From: Euglena gracilis
Lineage: Eukaryota; Euglenida; Euglenophyceae; Euglenales
Assembly: GCA_039621445.1 (NCBI GenBank)
Contig: CP154956.1
Location: forward strand, 5,330,170-5,394,169
Direction: 5' to 3'
Length of the DNA: 64,000 nt
Positions 9,590-19,289 of this stretch are shown in pieces; positions within the stretch are counted from its first letter, which is position 1; every line of letters begins with the position of its first letter. The position numbers and the translations under genes are program-made. The notes beneath the pieces were generated by a model, which saw only the letters and a list, made by a program, of their open reading frames with translations, ran no database searches and was not told the DNA's origin.

Positions 9590-9729
9590 GTGGGCCTGCC
9601 CCCAGAACGGCGCTGCAAATAGGGGTGCCACTTTGAACGGAGGGCTGTGGCAAAGGGCTGCATCACGGAGCAGTGCTTGCAAACAGCAATGGCAAGCCTC
9701 CTTGGACGAGTATTGGCCCAAATCACCAC
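9590..9729 (-). CDS. Exon candidate, unrecognised
   Basis: One minus frame reads WANTRPRRLAIAVCKHCSVM then QPFATALRSKWHPYLQRRSG. A second minus frame is also open (CCLQALLRDAALCHSPPFK), so the frame is uncertain though the strand is favoured. The 3' side runs into C-runs of a repeat. Confidence 0.35.
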
Positions 9730-9884
9730 ATTTTAAGAAAAAGCATCGTCTTAGTAATTGTTGTTGGTCTCCGTAGCAGAACCAAACAAATTTGTTGATG
9801 CAAAGAAATTTGAAAACCATTTGTGGAGGAGCTTCTTCTTTTTTTTGGCAAAAGGCAAAATTCCTTTACGGCGCTTAAAAAAGG

Positions 9885-9960
9885 GCCCAAATAACCTGGC
9901 AGGGGGGGCAGGGCCAAAAGTTGGTTCCACTAACCTGGCACCCCGCCAGGTTGTTTGGGG
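9885..9960. repeat. Dispersed repeat (GTGCCAGGTTA family)
   Basis: On the minus strand this contains GGGGTGCCAGGTTAGTGG and TGCCAGGTTATTTGGGC. Both strings also occur near 44,245 and 44,326, so the two loci share a repeat family. Confidence 0.55.
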
Positions 9961-10115
9961 AGGGGGGTTTACTGTTTCTGAAAGGTACATGGAAAGCAGT
10001 AGGAACCTTTCCAAAAGTTACCACCAAAGTTGTCAGCATACAATTCTGCCGGGGTTGGGCCAGGACACTGGCCGACAATGTGTTTGGCTGGTGCGGAGTA
10101 GGAAGGTCCCGTCAT

Positions 10116-10408
10116 CAGGCTTCTTCATACCCTCCCCCCCCCCCCAGGGTGAGGGGGTGCCTATGGGGTGCCTCCCCATAGCAGGCACATCCCCCGAAGG
10201 GGGGGTTGGTTTGGAGCCCAGTGCCTGCCGACCAAGCCAACTCTTCCCTCAAAAAGGCAAATTTTCTGGCTCTCGGCGGCGGGGCTTGTGCTTCAACATT
10301 ACCCACCCCAAAACCCAACCCCCCATGAGGGTCGAAAATGCTACCCCCCTGCCTGCCCATAGCACCCAGCCCCCCCCCCCCGGGTGAACTTCCTGAGGAA
10401 GAAGCCTG
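10116..10408. mobile_element. hAT-like MITE with near-exact 8-bp target duplication
   Basis: Ends CAGGCTTCTTCATACC and GAGGAAGAAGCCTG are inverted repeats of the hAT type. The flanking octamers are CCCGTCAT (10108-10115) and CCCGTCGT (10409-10416), 7 of 8 identical. The body shares TGCCTGCCGACCAAGCCAA and the TGCCCATAG motif with the 25.8-kb element. No transposase, so it must be moved in trans. Confidence 0.8.
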
Positions 10409-10568
10409 CCCGTCGTGCCATAATCGGGGACTGAATCGTGCCTGACGTTGGCAAGGTGGGACGACAATCTGGGCGGGCCCACGACCATCCAACAAACTGC
10501 CTCTGTCACTGGTGTGTGGTTTGCATAAACAATCCAGGTCCCAATGGAAGAGCTGTGGTGGGGGTGAA

Positions 10569-10792
10569 CAGGCTTTTATTATTATTATTATTATTAAAGA
10601 AAGGCCCCGGGGTCCTCCCCCCCAGCCAGCCCGGTGCGAGACCCCCCCCCGAAAGAAAATTGGGCCTCTAAGGCCATTTCCCAAAAGCAATTTTGCTTCG
10701 CGCCGAAACCCACACCCGCCCTGGGGGGTCCAACCCCAGACTCACCCACCCCACCCCTGGTTGGGGGGGTCTTCTGCTTCAAAAGAAGCCTG
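10569..10792. mobile_element. hAT-like MITE with near-exact 8-bp target duplication
   Basis: Ends CAGGCTTTTATTATT and CTTCAAAAGAAGCCTG. Flanks are GGGGTGAA (10561-10568) and GTGGTGAA (10793-10800), 7 of 8 identical. The body contains AAGGCCATTTCCCAAAA, also found at 13.15 kb. It lies 160 bp from the previous element. Confidence 0.75.
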
Positions 10793-10836
10793 GTGGTGAA
10801 GAGGCTTTTTTACCAACCTGGAGGGGATGAGGGTAG

Positions 10837-11488
10837 GCATATATATAGATATAGATATAGATATAGATATAGATATAGATATAGATATATATATAGATAT
10901 TGATATTGATATAGATATAGATATAGATATAGATATATATATAAATATTGAAAAAGACATAGATATTAATATAAATATTGATATATATATACAAATAGAT
11001 ATAGACATAGATATATATATAGATATAGATTTAGATATAGATATAGATATAGATATATATATTGATATTGATATAGATATAGATATAGATATAGATATTG
11101 ATATTGATATATATAGATATAGATATAGATATAGATATAGATATAGATATTGATATAGATATAGATATAGATATTGATATAGATATAGATATAGATATAG
11201 ATATGGATGTAGATATAGATATTGATATATTGATATAGATATAGATATAGATATAGATATAGATATAGACATGGACATAAATATAGTGATAGATCTGGAT
11301 ATAGATATTGATATAGATATAGATATGGATATGTATATAGATATAGATACGGATACAGATATAGATATAGATATGATATAGATATAGATATAGATATAGA
11401 TATAGATATAGATATATATAGATATATAGATATAGATATAGATATAGATGTAGATATATAGATATAGATGTAGATATAGATTGATAGA

Positions 11489-11519
<31 letters not shown>

Positions 11520-11558
11520 AGATATAGATATAGATATAGATATAGATATTGATATAGA

Positions 11559-11589
<31 letters not shown>

Positions 11590-12686
11590 AGATATTGATA
11601 CAGATATCGATATTGATATAGATATAGATATAGATATAGATATAGATATTGATATAGATATAGATATTGATATAGATATTGATATAGATATAGATATAGA
11701 TATTGATATAGATATAGATATAGATATTGATATAGATATAGATATAGATATATATATAGATATAGATATAGATATAGATATAGATATAGATATAGATATT
11801 GATATAGATATATATATATATATAGATATAGATATTGATATAGATATAGATATGGATATAGATATTGATATAGATATTGATATAGATATTGATATAGATA
11901 TAGATATTGATATAGATATTGATATAGATATAGATATAGATATTGATATAGATATAGATATAGATATAGATATAGATATAGATATAGATATAGATATAGA
12001 TATTGATATAGATATAGATATAGATATAGATATAGATATTGATATAGATATTGATATAGATATAGATATATATATAGATATATATTGATATAGATATAGA
12101 TATTGATATAGATATTGATATAGATATAGATATAGATATAGATATTGATATAGATATAGATATTGATATAGATATTGATATAGATATTGATATAGATATA
12201 GATATTGATATAGATGTAGATATTGCTATAGATATTGATATAGATATAGATATAGATATAGATATAGATATAGATATAGATATAGATATAGATATATATA
12301 TATAGATATTGATATAGATATAGATATTGATATATATAGATATAGATATTGATATAGATATAGATATTGATATAGATATAGATATAGATATAGATATAGA
12401 TATAGATATAGATATAGATAAAGATATAGATATAGATATTGATATAGATATCAATATTGATATAGATATAGTTATAGATATAGATATAGATATAGATATA
12501 GATATAGATATAGATATAGATATTGATATAGATATAGATATAGATGATATAGATATCGATATAGATATGGATATGGATATAGATATGGATATAGATATAG
12601 ATGTAGATATAGATATGGATATAGATATAGATATAGATATAGATATGGATGTAGATATAGATATAGATGTAGATATAGATATAGAT
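10837..12686. repeat. 1.85-kb (GATATA)n array
   Basis: An almost unbroken array of GATATA with GATATT, GATGTA and TATATA variants. The order of variants is not periodic, so it seems to have grown by slippage and local copying. It yields very long DIDIDI/ISISIS frames that are artefacts. Confidence 0.97.
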
Positions 12687-12705
12687 TATTCCCCTATCTA
12701 TGTAT

Positions 12706-13137
12706 TCATATTATGCCAGGGTGTGGGTACGGGTGGGCATGTCGTAGCGCAAAGCATCCATATCTATATCCATATCCATATCTATATCGATGATTATATA
12801 TACATATATAATTTAGGTGGAAACACACCTGGAAAATTGGACAAAAATTGCCCAGAAACCTGATGCAACTCATGACCTTGACCCAACTCTTACCATTCAA
12901 CAAAATCTAAACTGAAGTGTGACGAAAATGGCGAACCTGGATACACATATGGGTGATGTGCAGAACCTGGACACACTGCCAGACCATTCTTATAAAACCT
13001 ATGCCGGAAAACCAATAATATAGAGCCCCCCGAAGAACCCAAAGGGGTTGGTTGCGCTGCAAAGGAAAACAATAAAGAACATGATTGCTGACCAACCTCA
13101 AATCATTCCATTACCTGTTAAACTACCCTAATTTTAA
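12706..13137. other. Mixed stretch, at most weak coding signal
   Basis: Just past the GATATA array a short GATATGGATATA inverted remnant occurs (12,755-12,795). The minus strand then has open frames of 60-65 codons (for example TPLGSSGGSILLVFRHRF), but they overlap one another and none is preferred. Confidence 0.35.
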
Positions 13138-13310
13138 GACCCCGGGCCGCCTAAGGCCATTTCCCAAAAAATTTTCGGCGCTTCCCTCTGAAACCCACTG
13201 AAACCCGGGCCGCTGGCATGGGACCCCCCCCCCCCCGCCGGGATCAGCCCCAATCCCACCCACCCACCCACCCACCTCCAACTCTCGGGGGGGGGGGGGT
13301 CTTCTGACTC
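13138..13310. repeat. Dispersed repeat shared with the 10.6-kb MITE
   Basis: Contains AAGGCCATTTCCCAAAA, CGCTTCCCTCTGAAACCCAC, a long C-run and GGGGGTCTTCTGACTC, in the same order as 10,660-10,790. Its own CAGG/CCTG ends are missing, so it may be a truncated copy. Confidence 0.55.
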
Positions 13311-13500
13311 ACAGTGTTGACAAATTCACAGGAGACCAAAATCACGGGATAAATATTCCGAAAAAATTGCGGGAAAGTTCAAAATTTCACAGCAAACGGT
13401 GGTAATTTTTCTGCAGTTGAAATGAAGCTTCAACTGAACCTTCTTTTAAAAAGAAAAAGCAAGTCAAACTCAAGGAAGTGGTCAAAACACACTCTCAAAT

Positions 13501-13689
13501 ATGGTCAAAATATACTTCTGGTGGTGTTTTAATGAGTTTTCATTTCACAATAAACCCCAAGAATCAACAACATTACATAACCCCATCTATCTGTGTATGA
13601 ATTTGACAGCCCTTGAGAGTAGATCCCCAAAGGGCATGGTAAAAGTACACTGGACGAAATTATGGGAAAATCGGGGCAATTTCACATAA
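13501..13689 (+). CDS. Possible small reading frame, 62 codons
   Basis: Plus frame ATG to TAA with LHNPIYLCMNLTALESRSPK then GMVKVHWTKLWENRGNFT. The composition is natural but the block is isolated and has no recognised family. Confidence 0.25.
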   Translation: MVKIYFWWCFNEFSFHNKPQESTTLHNPIYLCMNLTALESRSPKGMVKVHWTKLWENRGNFT

Positions 13690-13918
13690 TTTTTGTCTCC
13701 CATAATTTTTGTCTGCACCGCAAAAAGAAGCTTGACCTCACCCACCCCACCCTGAACTTACGATGCCAACCAAAAAATGGGAAAAAAACTCCTGAGATAT
13801 TTTGTGTTTCCGGCCCTCCTTGGCGTTTGTCTATGACTCGGGCCCTGCTTGCCTGAGGGGATGTGGCGGTTGGGTTTCGGTGTCACCTGGGCTGGAGGTG
13901 GGGCACGTCCAGGGGCAC

Positions 13919-13919
<1 letters not shown>

Positions 13920-14015
<96 letters not shown>

Positions 14016-14023
14016 CACACACA
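13920..14023. repeat. (CA)n microsatellite
   Basis: About 100 bp of pure CA/AC dinucleotide repeat with one slip near 14,014. Confidence 0.97.
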
Positions 14024-14049
14024 CTGGAGTTGGGAGGGGCAGCCAATGC

Positions 14050-14139
14050 TAACCTCCCCCCCCAAAAACAAGACCCCAGGTCTACTGTTTGGGTCCATTG
14101 CTGAAAATCCCGAGAGGGGGTCTTATTTTTGGGGGGTTA
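14050..14139. mobile_element. Short C-run/G-run TIR element (AAAATAAGACC family)
   Basis: Left end TAACCTCCCCCCCC then AAAAACAAGACC; right end GGTCTTATTTTTGGGGGG then TTA. The core (TTTGGGTCCATTGCTG) matches TTTGGGTCCGTTGCTG in the larger element at 26.2 kb. A 90-bp deletion derivative. Confidence 0.65.
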
Positions 14140-14214
14140 TGTTGAAAGTCAAGCAGCGAGCGGCCTCACACCCAACTCAGGCTTTCCCCCTTGCCCCCCC
14201 CCCCCCAAATCCCC

Positions 14215-14282
14215 TCCCGGACCACCTTGGGCGACGGCACAGCCGTTGTCGTCAGCCATATGGGGCCGCCCGGGCAAAAGCC
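14215..14282 (-). CDS. Short exon candidate
   Basis: Directly after a CCCACAG acceptor (14283-14289) the minus strand reads GFCPGGPIWLTTTAVPSPK then VVREG. The frame and acceptor agree well and the string looks like protein. It is short and a second frame is also open. Function unknown. Confidence 0.35.
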
Positions 14283-14430
14283 CTGTGGGAGTGAAAGTCA
14301 GAAGCGGCGCTTTGGGGGGGGGGGACTTGCAGGCAGAAGCATCCTCTCTGGTCATCCATCCATCGTCTCTCTGGCTGCCAAAATTATACAATGCATACAA
14401 ATATTATACATATGACGATTAACATACGCA

Positions 14431-14475
14431 ATAAAACAACAACAACAGCAGCAGCAGCAACAACAACAACAATGA
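14431..14475. repeat. (CAA/CAG)n microsatellite
   Basis: About 14 units of CAACAACAGCAG type followed by ATGATG/ATAATA. Confidence 0.9.
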
Positions 14476-14734
14476 TGATGATAATAATGGTATTGTGATA
14501 TTATCTCTGATGACATTACATATATACATATGTAATGACATAATGATGTGATTACATGCATGAAGAGGTTGTGGGTTTGCCTTTTTGTCTGGAAAAATCC
14601 TTCGCTCTCCTCCTGACAAATTAGCAAGAACAATCCAAAAGGCAAACTTCCAGGAGGCCTGGGATTGACTTCGAACAAGCAAAATCAACCAACACAAGCC
14701 CCAACGTCAGAAATTCCAGAAATGGGCAAGAACC

Positions 14735-15160
14735 TCAAGAGGGGTGGATTACCAGGGAAACTGCTGTCAAAAATAAAATAAATTTGCTCATTTTAAACAT
14801 CATCCCATTCTCATAATTTTGAACCTCGAACGCGATTGACTCCATTTGAACAGGCATGGGGGCTTCTCCCCAGCAGATAAAGCGAAGAAATTGTGATAAC
14901 TCCAATAAGACATTGCATAATATCCACCTGTCCTGAAGACGTCTCCGTTTCGAAATGCATTGTCCATCTACATGACATTTTACGAGGGCAAACCAACAAT
15001 TCTGGGGGAAAGCAAGAATGCTGGTTGCTATTTGGTCGCCAATCAACACTGGAGAGAGGAAAATTGAAAAGTGGGTTTTGGAAAGAATGGGGAAACCATT
15101 CAACAAATGCACTGGAATAATCGATCCCCAATTGATTTGAATATCAGAAAGAAGACTCAA
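14735..15160 (-). CDS. Possible reading frame, 141 codons, antisense also open
   Basis: This is among the longest non-repetitive open frames here, ATG at 15160 to stop at 14735. It includes LNGFPILSKTHFSIFLSPVL and WFALVKCHVDGQCISKRRRL. The opposite strand is also open in two overlapping frames (for example SIYMTFYEGKPTILGESKN), so the true strand cannot be settled by eye. No family recognised. Confidence 0.33.
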   Translation of the reverse strand: MSLLSDIQINWGSIIPVHLLNGFPILSKTHFSIFLSPVLIGDQIATSILAFPQNCWFALVKCHVDGQCISKRRRLQDRWILCNVLLELSQFLRFICWGEAPMPVQMESIAFEVQNYENGMMFKMSKFILFLTAVSLVIHPS

Positions 15161-15288
15161 TGCCGGATCAAGATTAACATGGGAAATTTCGGAGCTGAGG
15201 AACTCTGCCTCACCTCGAACCTAGACCAAAATGGTGGGATACAAATTTTCTCACGCATTTTAGTTGTAATTACACTAGAAGAGGTTGG

Positions 15289-15525
15289 ATGAGGGACTGG
15301 CCTTCTACTTGCTGTTATTTGCCATCTCAGGGCGCGAAATACAAACCAACCAAAGGGAATGGGGAGGGCCATGCTGCCAAGTTGGCGTCAATGGAGGGAA
15401 GTCGGTTGTATGAGACCTGTGGCAAAGCTTCAGAGTGGGGCAAGGAGGTAATGGTCACGATGTGGCTGGAATGTGTGTGGGCAGCAGCAGGGGTGACTTC
15501 GGGCCCTCATCCGACGCCTCTCTGT
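15289..15525 (+). CDS. Possible exon, unrecognised
   Basis: The plus strand reads GEGHAAKLASMEGSRLYETC, GKASEWGKEVMVTMWLECVW and AAAGVTSGPHPTPL before entering a CATGCATG-rich tandem duplication at about 15,527. Good composition, no assigned family. Confidence 0.35.
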
Positions 15526-15526
15526 G

Positions 15527-15742
15527 ACATATGTATGCATGCCACACAACACGATGCATATGTTTTGCATGCTAATGCACATCTGCGTCCTAAATGTATG
15601 CATGCCGTATGTTATTTGTCACAATATATGTATGCATGCCACACATCACGATGCATATGTATGCACACCAAATGCACATCTGTATGCTAAATATATGCAT
15701 GCCGTATGTTATTTTGTCACAATGTATGTATGTATGCATGCA
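15527..15742. repeat. Tandem duplication of a roughly 107-bp unit
   Basis: Two adjacent copies share ATGCATGCCACACA, ACGATGCATATG, AATGCACATCTG and GCATGCCGTATGTTAT in the same order. Rich in the NsiI-like ATGCAT palindrome. Confidence 0.8.
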
Positions 15743-15934
15743 TGCCATTTCATTTCATATCATTTCATTTTCTGTGAGCCTGTACAATCAACCAAAAACT
15801 TCACCTTAAGGACCCCTGCCTTCTGTCTGGCGGAGGTTCAACATTACCAGATATTTTTCATGACCAATATCTGAAAAAAATCGACAGTCAATCGAAATGG
15901 ACTGCATTACTCTGACAACGCCCCCCCCCCCCCC

Positions 15935-15997
15935 GATAGCAACCCCCCCTTTTTTATAACCCTTTAGGTCCATCGTAAAATTAAAGGGGGGTTGCTG
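15935..15997. mobile_element. Very short inverted-repeat element or hairpin
   Basis: ATAGCAACCCCCCCTTTT and AAAGGGGGGTTGCTGG are inverted and lie about 30 bp apart. It may be a minimal C-run/G-run element. Confidence 0.4.
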
Positions 15998-16039
15998 GGG
16001 GGACATCCGACCTGGAACAATGGCTCACAGAAAAAAAAT

Positions 16040-16064
16040 GTACGTGAACGTGTGCGTGTGCGTG

Positions 16065-16102
<38 letters not shown>

Positions 16103-16106
16103 GTGT

Positions 16107-16137
<31 letters not shown>

Positions 16138-16143
16138 TGTGTG

Positions 16144-16176
<33 letters not shown>

Positions 16177-16203
16177 GGTGTGTGTGTATGTGCGGGTGCG
16201 TGT

Positions 16204-16251
<48 letters not shown>

Positions 16252-16425
16252 CTGTGTGTTCTGTGTGTGTGTGTGTGTGTGTTGTGCTTGCGTGTGTGTT
16301 GTGTGCGTTCGTGTGTGTGTGTGTGTGTGGGGGGGTTGTTGTGTGTTGTGTGTGGTGTGTGTGTTCTGTGTGTGTGTTGTGTTTTGTGTGTTTTTTTTGT
16401 GTGTTGTGTGTGTGTGTTTTGTTTG

Positions 16426-16476
<51 letters not shown>

Positions 16477-16505
16477 TGTGCGTGCGTGCTTGCGTGCGTG
16501 TGTTC

Positions 16506-16544
<39 letters not shown>

Positions 16545-16842
16545 GTGTTGTGTGTGTGTGTGTGTGTTGTGTTGTGTGTGTGTGTGTGTGTGGTGTGTGT
16601 GTGTGTGGGTGTGTGTGTTTGTGTTGTGTGTGTGTGATGGTGTGTTTGTGTGTGTGTGGTGTGTGTGTGGGGTGGTGTGGGTGGGTGGGTGGGTTTGCTG
16701 GGTGGGTGGGTGGGTGGGTGGGTGGTGGGTGGGTGGGTGGGTGGGTGCGTGTGTGTGTGGGGGGGGGGGGTTGGTGGGTGGGTGGGTGATTGGGGTGGGT
16801 GGGTGGGTGGGTGGGTGGGTGCTGCGTCCCTGCGTGCGTGCG

Positions 16843-16902
<60 letters not shown>

Positions 16903-17250
16903 ATGCGTGTGTGTGTGGTTGTGGGTGTGTGTGTGTGTGTGTGGTGTGTGTGTGGATGGGTGTGTGTGTGTATGGTGTGTTGTGTGTGTGTGTGTGGGGG
17001 GTGTGTTGTGTTGGGGTGGGTGGGTGTGTGTGTGGTGTGGGGGTGGGTGGGTGTGTGGGGTGGGTGTGGGTGGGGTGGGTGGGAGGGTGGTGTGGGTGGG
17101 TGGGTGTGTGGGTGGGTGGGTGTGGGTGGGTGGGTGGATGGGTGGGTGTGGTGGGTGGTGGGTGTGTGGGTGGGTTGGTGGTGTGGTGTGGTTGGGTTGG
17201 GTGTGGTGGGTGTGTGGTTTGTGTAGGTGGTGGGTTGGGTGGGGAGTTGT
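16040..17250. repeat. 1.2-kb GT-rich compound microsatellite (GT)n-(GGGT)n-(GCGT)n
   Basis: The array changes composition along its length: mostly (GT)n to about 16,680, (GGGT)n from 16,680 to 16,820, (GCGT)n from 16,830 to 16,905, then mixed GT/GGGT. The plus strand is almost free of A and C, so the G-rich strand could form G-quadruplexes. Long VCVCVC/HTHTHT frames over it are artefacts. Confidence 0.95.
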
Positions 17251-17284
17251 GTGAAATGTGTTTTACAGTTATGGGGTGATGGGG

Positions 17285-17417
17285 AGTGAGGCCGGAAGGT
17301 GGCGACAGGCGGGTTGTTTTCTCCAAGGAACTGTGGAAAGGAAGGGCCGAACCACCCTAAGGCGCATTGGTCTAGTTGGGTGCCCCGCGGCAACACCGGT
17401 TCGAAGTCTGAACACAC
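17285..17417 (-). CDS. Possible exon, unrecognised
   Basis: The minus strand reads CSDFEPVLPRGTQLDQCALG, WFGPSFPQFLGENNPPVATF and RPHSP before entering the GT array; the other minus frames are poorer. The plus strand here also contains tRNA-like A and B boxes, treated as coincidental. Confidence 0.3.
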
Positions 17418-17529
17418 CGTTCTGTGGGCGCCCCTCCCAGCAGACGCAGCCAGTCAACCCAGCACTGGGCCCGGGGGGGGGGGGGACTTGGGGGCCCATT
17501 TCGACTTTCGATTTCTTCGGCTCAGCAAG

Positions 17530-17600
17530 CAGGGCGGACGCTGCGCAGGATGGGTGGCTGGCGCACGGTAGGCGGTGGGGGCTGCGGTCCAGAAGGCCCG
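17530..17600 (-). pseudogene. Copy A of the LLDRSP-RLPCA block
   Basis: The minus strand reads LLDRSPHRLPCASHPSCAAS. The block at 52.2 kb reads LLDRSPRRLPCATQPACTAA, so the two are paralogous. In copy B this sequence directly follows the FYG-CPFLFPMGLAD block in frame. Here it is separated from it by about 240 bp containing a dispersed repeat, so copy A looks disrupted. Confidence 0.55.
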
Positions 17601-17604
17601 CAAA

Positions 17605-17835
17605 ACCGCATAATCAGGCTGAAGTTGACCAAACCCTGTGGGGGAAGGTCTGGGAGGTCTGGGGCAGGCAGGGACCACCCCTCCACCCCCCCCTGTCGAC
17701 CGAAATTTCCTTTTCAAGCCTTCTGGCACCTTCGGTGGCGGAGTGCATTGGCCGAGTACCCAGGCACTCTTGGCTATATGTCCCGAACGCAAGCCCAGGA
17801 AGCTCCCGGGAGGGTTGGACCGGCCACGCCTGGAA
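17605..17835. repeat. Dispersed repeat body between two halves of copy A
   Basis: Carries the family features found at 5.9, 32.2 and 41.8 kb: C-run, TTCAAGCCTTCTGGCACC, GTGCATTGGCCGAGTACCC, AGGCACTCTTGGC. It seems to have inserted into the paralogous coding block. Confidence 0.5.
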
Positions 17836-17838
17836 ATT

Positions 17839-17924
17839 CAGTCTGCGCACGACACGTCGCCGTCCGCCAGCCCCATCGGAAACAGGAACGGGCAGTCGCC
17901 ATAGAAGCCGACGACGGGGCCACA
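17839..17924 (-). pseudogene. Copy A of the FYG-CPFLFPMGLAD block (possible GT31 downstream exon)
   Basis: The minus strand reads CGPVVGFYGDCPFLFPMGLA then DGDVSCAD and a TGA. At 52.26-52.35 kb the same block reads GFYGVCPFLFPMGLADADVS. In both places it lies downstream (minus strand) of a MEDVCFSFCA GT31-type exon, so it may be a later exon of that gene. The early TGA suggests that copy A has lost its continuation. Confidence 0.55.
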
Positions 17925-17959
17925 GGTGGGAAGGACAGTCCGTGGTCCAACCCCTGATT

Positions 17960-18276
17960 TGATGCCCCTCTTCCCAAACAGCAGCTTGGGTCGGTTGCTG
18001 AAAATCCTTAAGGGGGGTCTCAGAGTTTGGATTTTGCAAAAATCCCGGCCCCAAGGAAGCAGGGTTTTTTGGAATGAGCAAAAATTGCTCAAATCATGTC
18101 CAACACATTGACACACATTGAAAATGGTAAACTCTCCCCAAAAACTCAAAAAATTAAAAAGACAACCCATTTTGGGGGGTCGAATTTTTGGATTTTGTCA
18201 AAAACAATCCCGGGGGTTACCGTTTTGGAATTTTTGATGAAAAGAATCAGGGGGTATTTAAGGATTTAAGGGGGGG
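17960..18276. other. No gene seen
   Basis: Degenerate repeats with recurring GGGGGTTGCTGA, AAAAATTGCTC and TTTTGGATTTTG strings; no coding block on either strand. Confidence 0.5.
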
Positions 18277-19225
18277 TTGCTGAGCTCTTATCCCTTTGGA
18301 GTAAGAGCGAAGCTTACCCCTGGGGAAAAAGGGAGGGTCGGACCCCCCCCCCGCCCTCGCCCCGCCCCCCCCCCCCCGGTCGGTGCCACCTCGGGAACCG
18401 GCGGATTATCACCATGATCCTCTGTTCCCGGAATTAATAATAATATTTTTTTTTCAGTCGCGAGCGACTGGATTACTAGTTCTGAATCACCTCCGTTTGA
18501 CTCCTAACTACCCGCCAGGCCAAAATTATTCACGCACGAAGGGGTTTAAACCGGGTAGGATTGGCCCCCCCCCCCTGGACGAGCCCCCCCCCCCTTTGGA
18601 CTCTACCATTTCCGAAAAATTGATTATTTTTCAAATATCTCGAAAATGACGCAAAATCAAAGGAAATGTGTCCGGAGACCTAAATTGAAGCCCTTGGAAG
18701 GCCCTATCTGCTGGTATTTTGATTTCCCTGCAACTCCCCGCCTAGCCCGAGATACGGCCGTTTTTCGCCCCAGATGGCCGTTTTGTACACTTTTCCCACT
18801 GTTCGACTTAGCCGTTTTCGGGGGTGGGGGGTAAAAAGATCAATGTTTTCAAAATATCTCGAGAATGATGCAAAATCAAAGGTAATGTCCGGAGGTCAAA
18901 AATGGGTCAAAATGTTGGAAAAATCGAAAAAAAAAATTGCCCGAAACGATATTTTTGGACCTCCCGGACCTGCAAAGCCTGTTTTTGAGAACAAAATGAG
19001 CGTTTTTTTTTTACCCCCCAGGGCCCCGTTTTTAGCCACCAACCCATTGACTTCGGGTCAAAAACGGGTCAAAAAGGTCGAAAAAAAAATCGAAAAATTT
19101 TATCCCAAACAGTGTATTTTGTTCTCCCGGACCCGGAAGGGCGTTTTTTGAGCCAAAAATGAGCGTTTTTGACTCGCCAACGCCCTATTAAGAGCTCACC
19201 ACTATTCAAAACCTGGTTTAAGACC
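18277..19225. repeat. Dispersed long repeat R1, copy 1
   Basis: Shares extended sequence with 40,060-41,345: TAAGAGCGAAGCTTACCC, GGCGGATTATCACCATGATC, GACTGGATTACTAGTTCTGA and several CAAAATATCTCGAAAATGA-type subunits. Starts near GCTGAGCTCTTATCCC and ends near TATTAAGAGCTCACC, giving a 10-bp inverted terminal motif (TGAGCTCTTA). The interior has three to four degenerate repeats of roughly 200 bp. No coding capacity. Confidence 0.7.
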
Positions 19226-19289
19226 TTCGAAACCATTGATTCCCCAGACATTCTAGACCCAATGTGCTTAACGTCCGTTACAAAACCCT

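Noticed and set aside
10742-12863. Open frames of up to 570 codons ([18 protein letters not shown])
   Set aside because: They are translations of the GATATA microsatellite and have no protein-like part.
17367-17412. tRNA gene (TGGTCTAGTTGG followed by GGTTCGAAGTC)
   Set aside because: A-box and B-box matches are good but only 30 bp apart. There is no room for an anticodon arm and no acceptor stem pairs. At most a fragment of a tRNA-derived repeat.
15981-17417. Open frames of 150-480 codons (VCVCVC, HTHTHT)
   Set aside because: They follow from the GT/GGGT array. Only the first 40-45 codons of the minus frame (17285-17417) look like protein and are listed separately.
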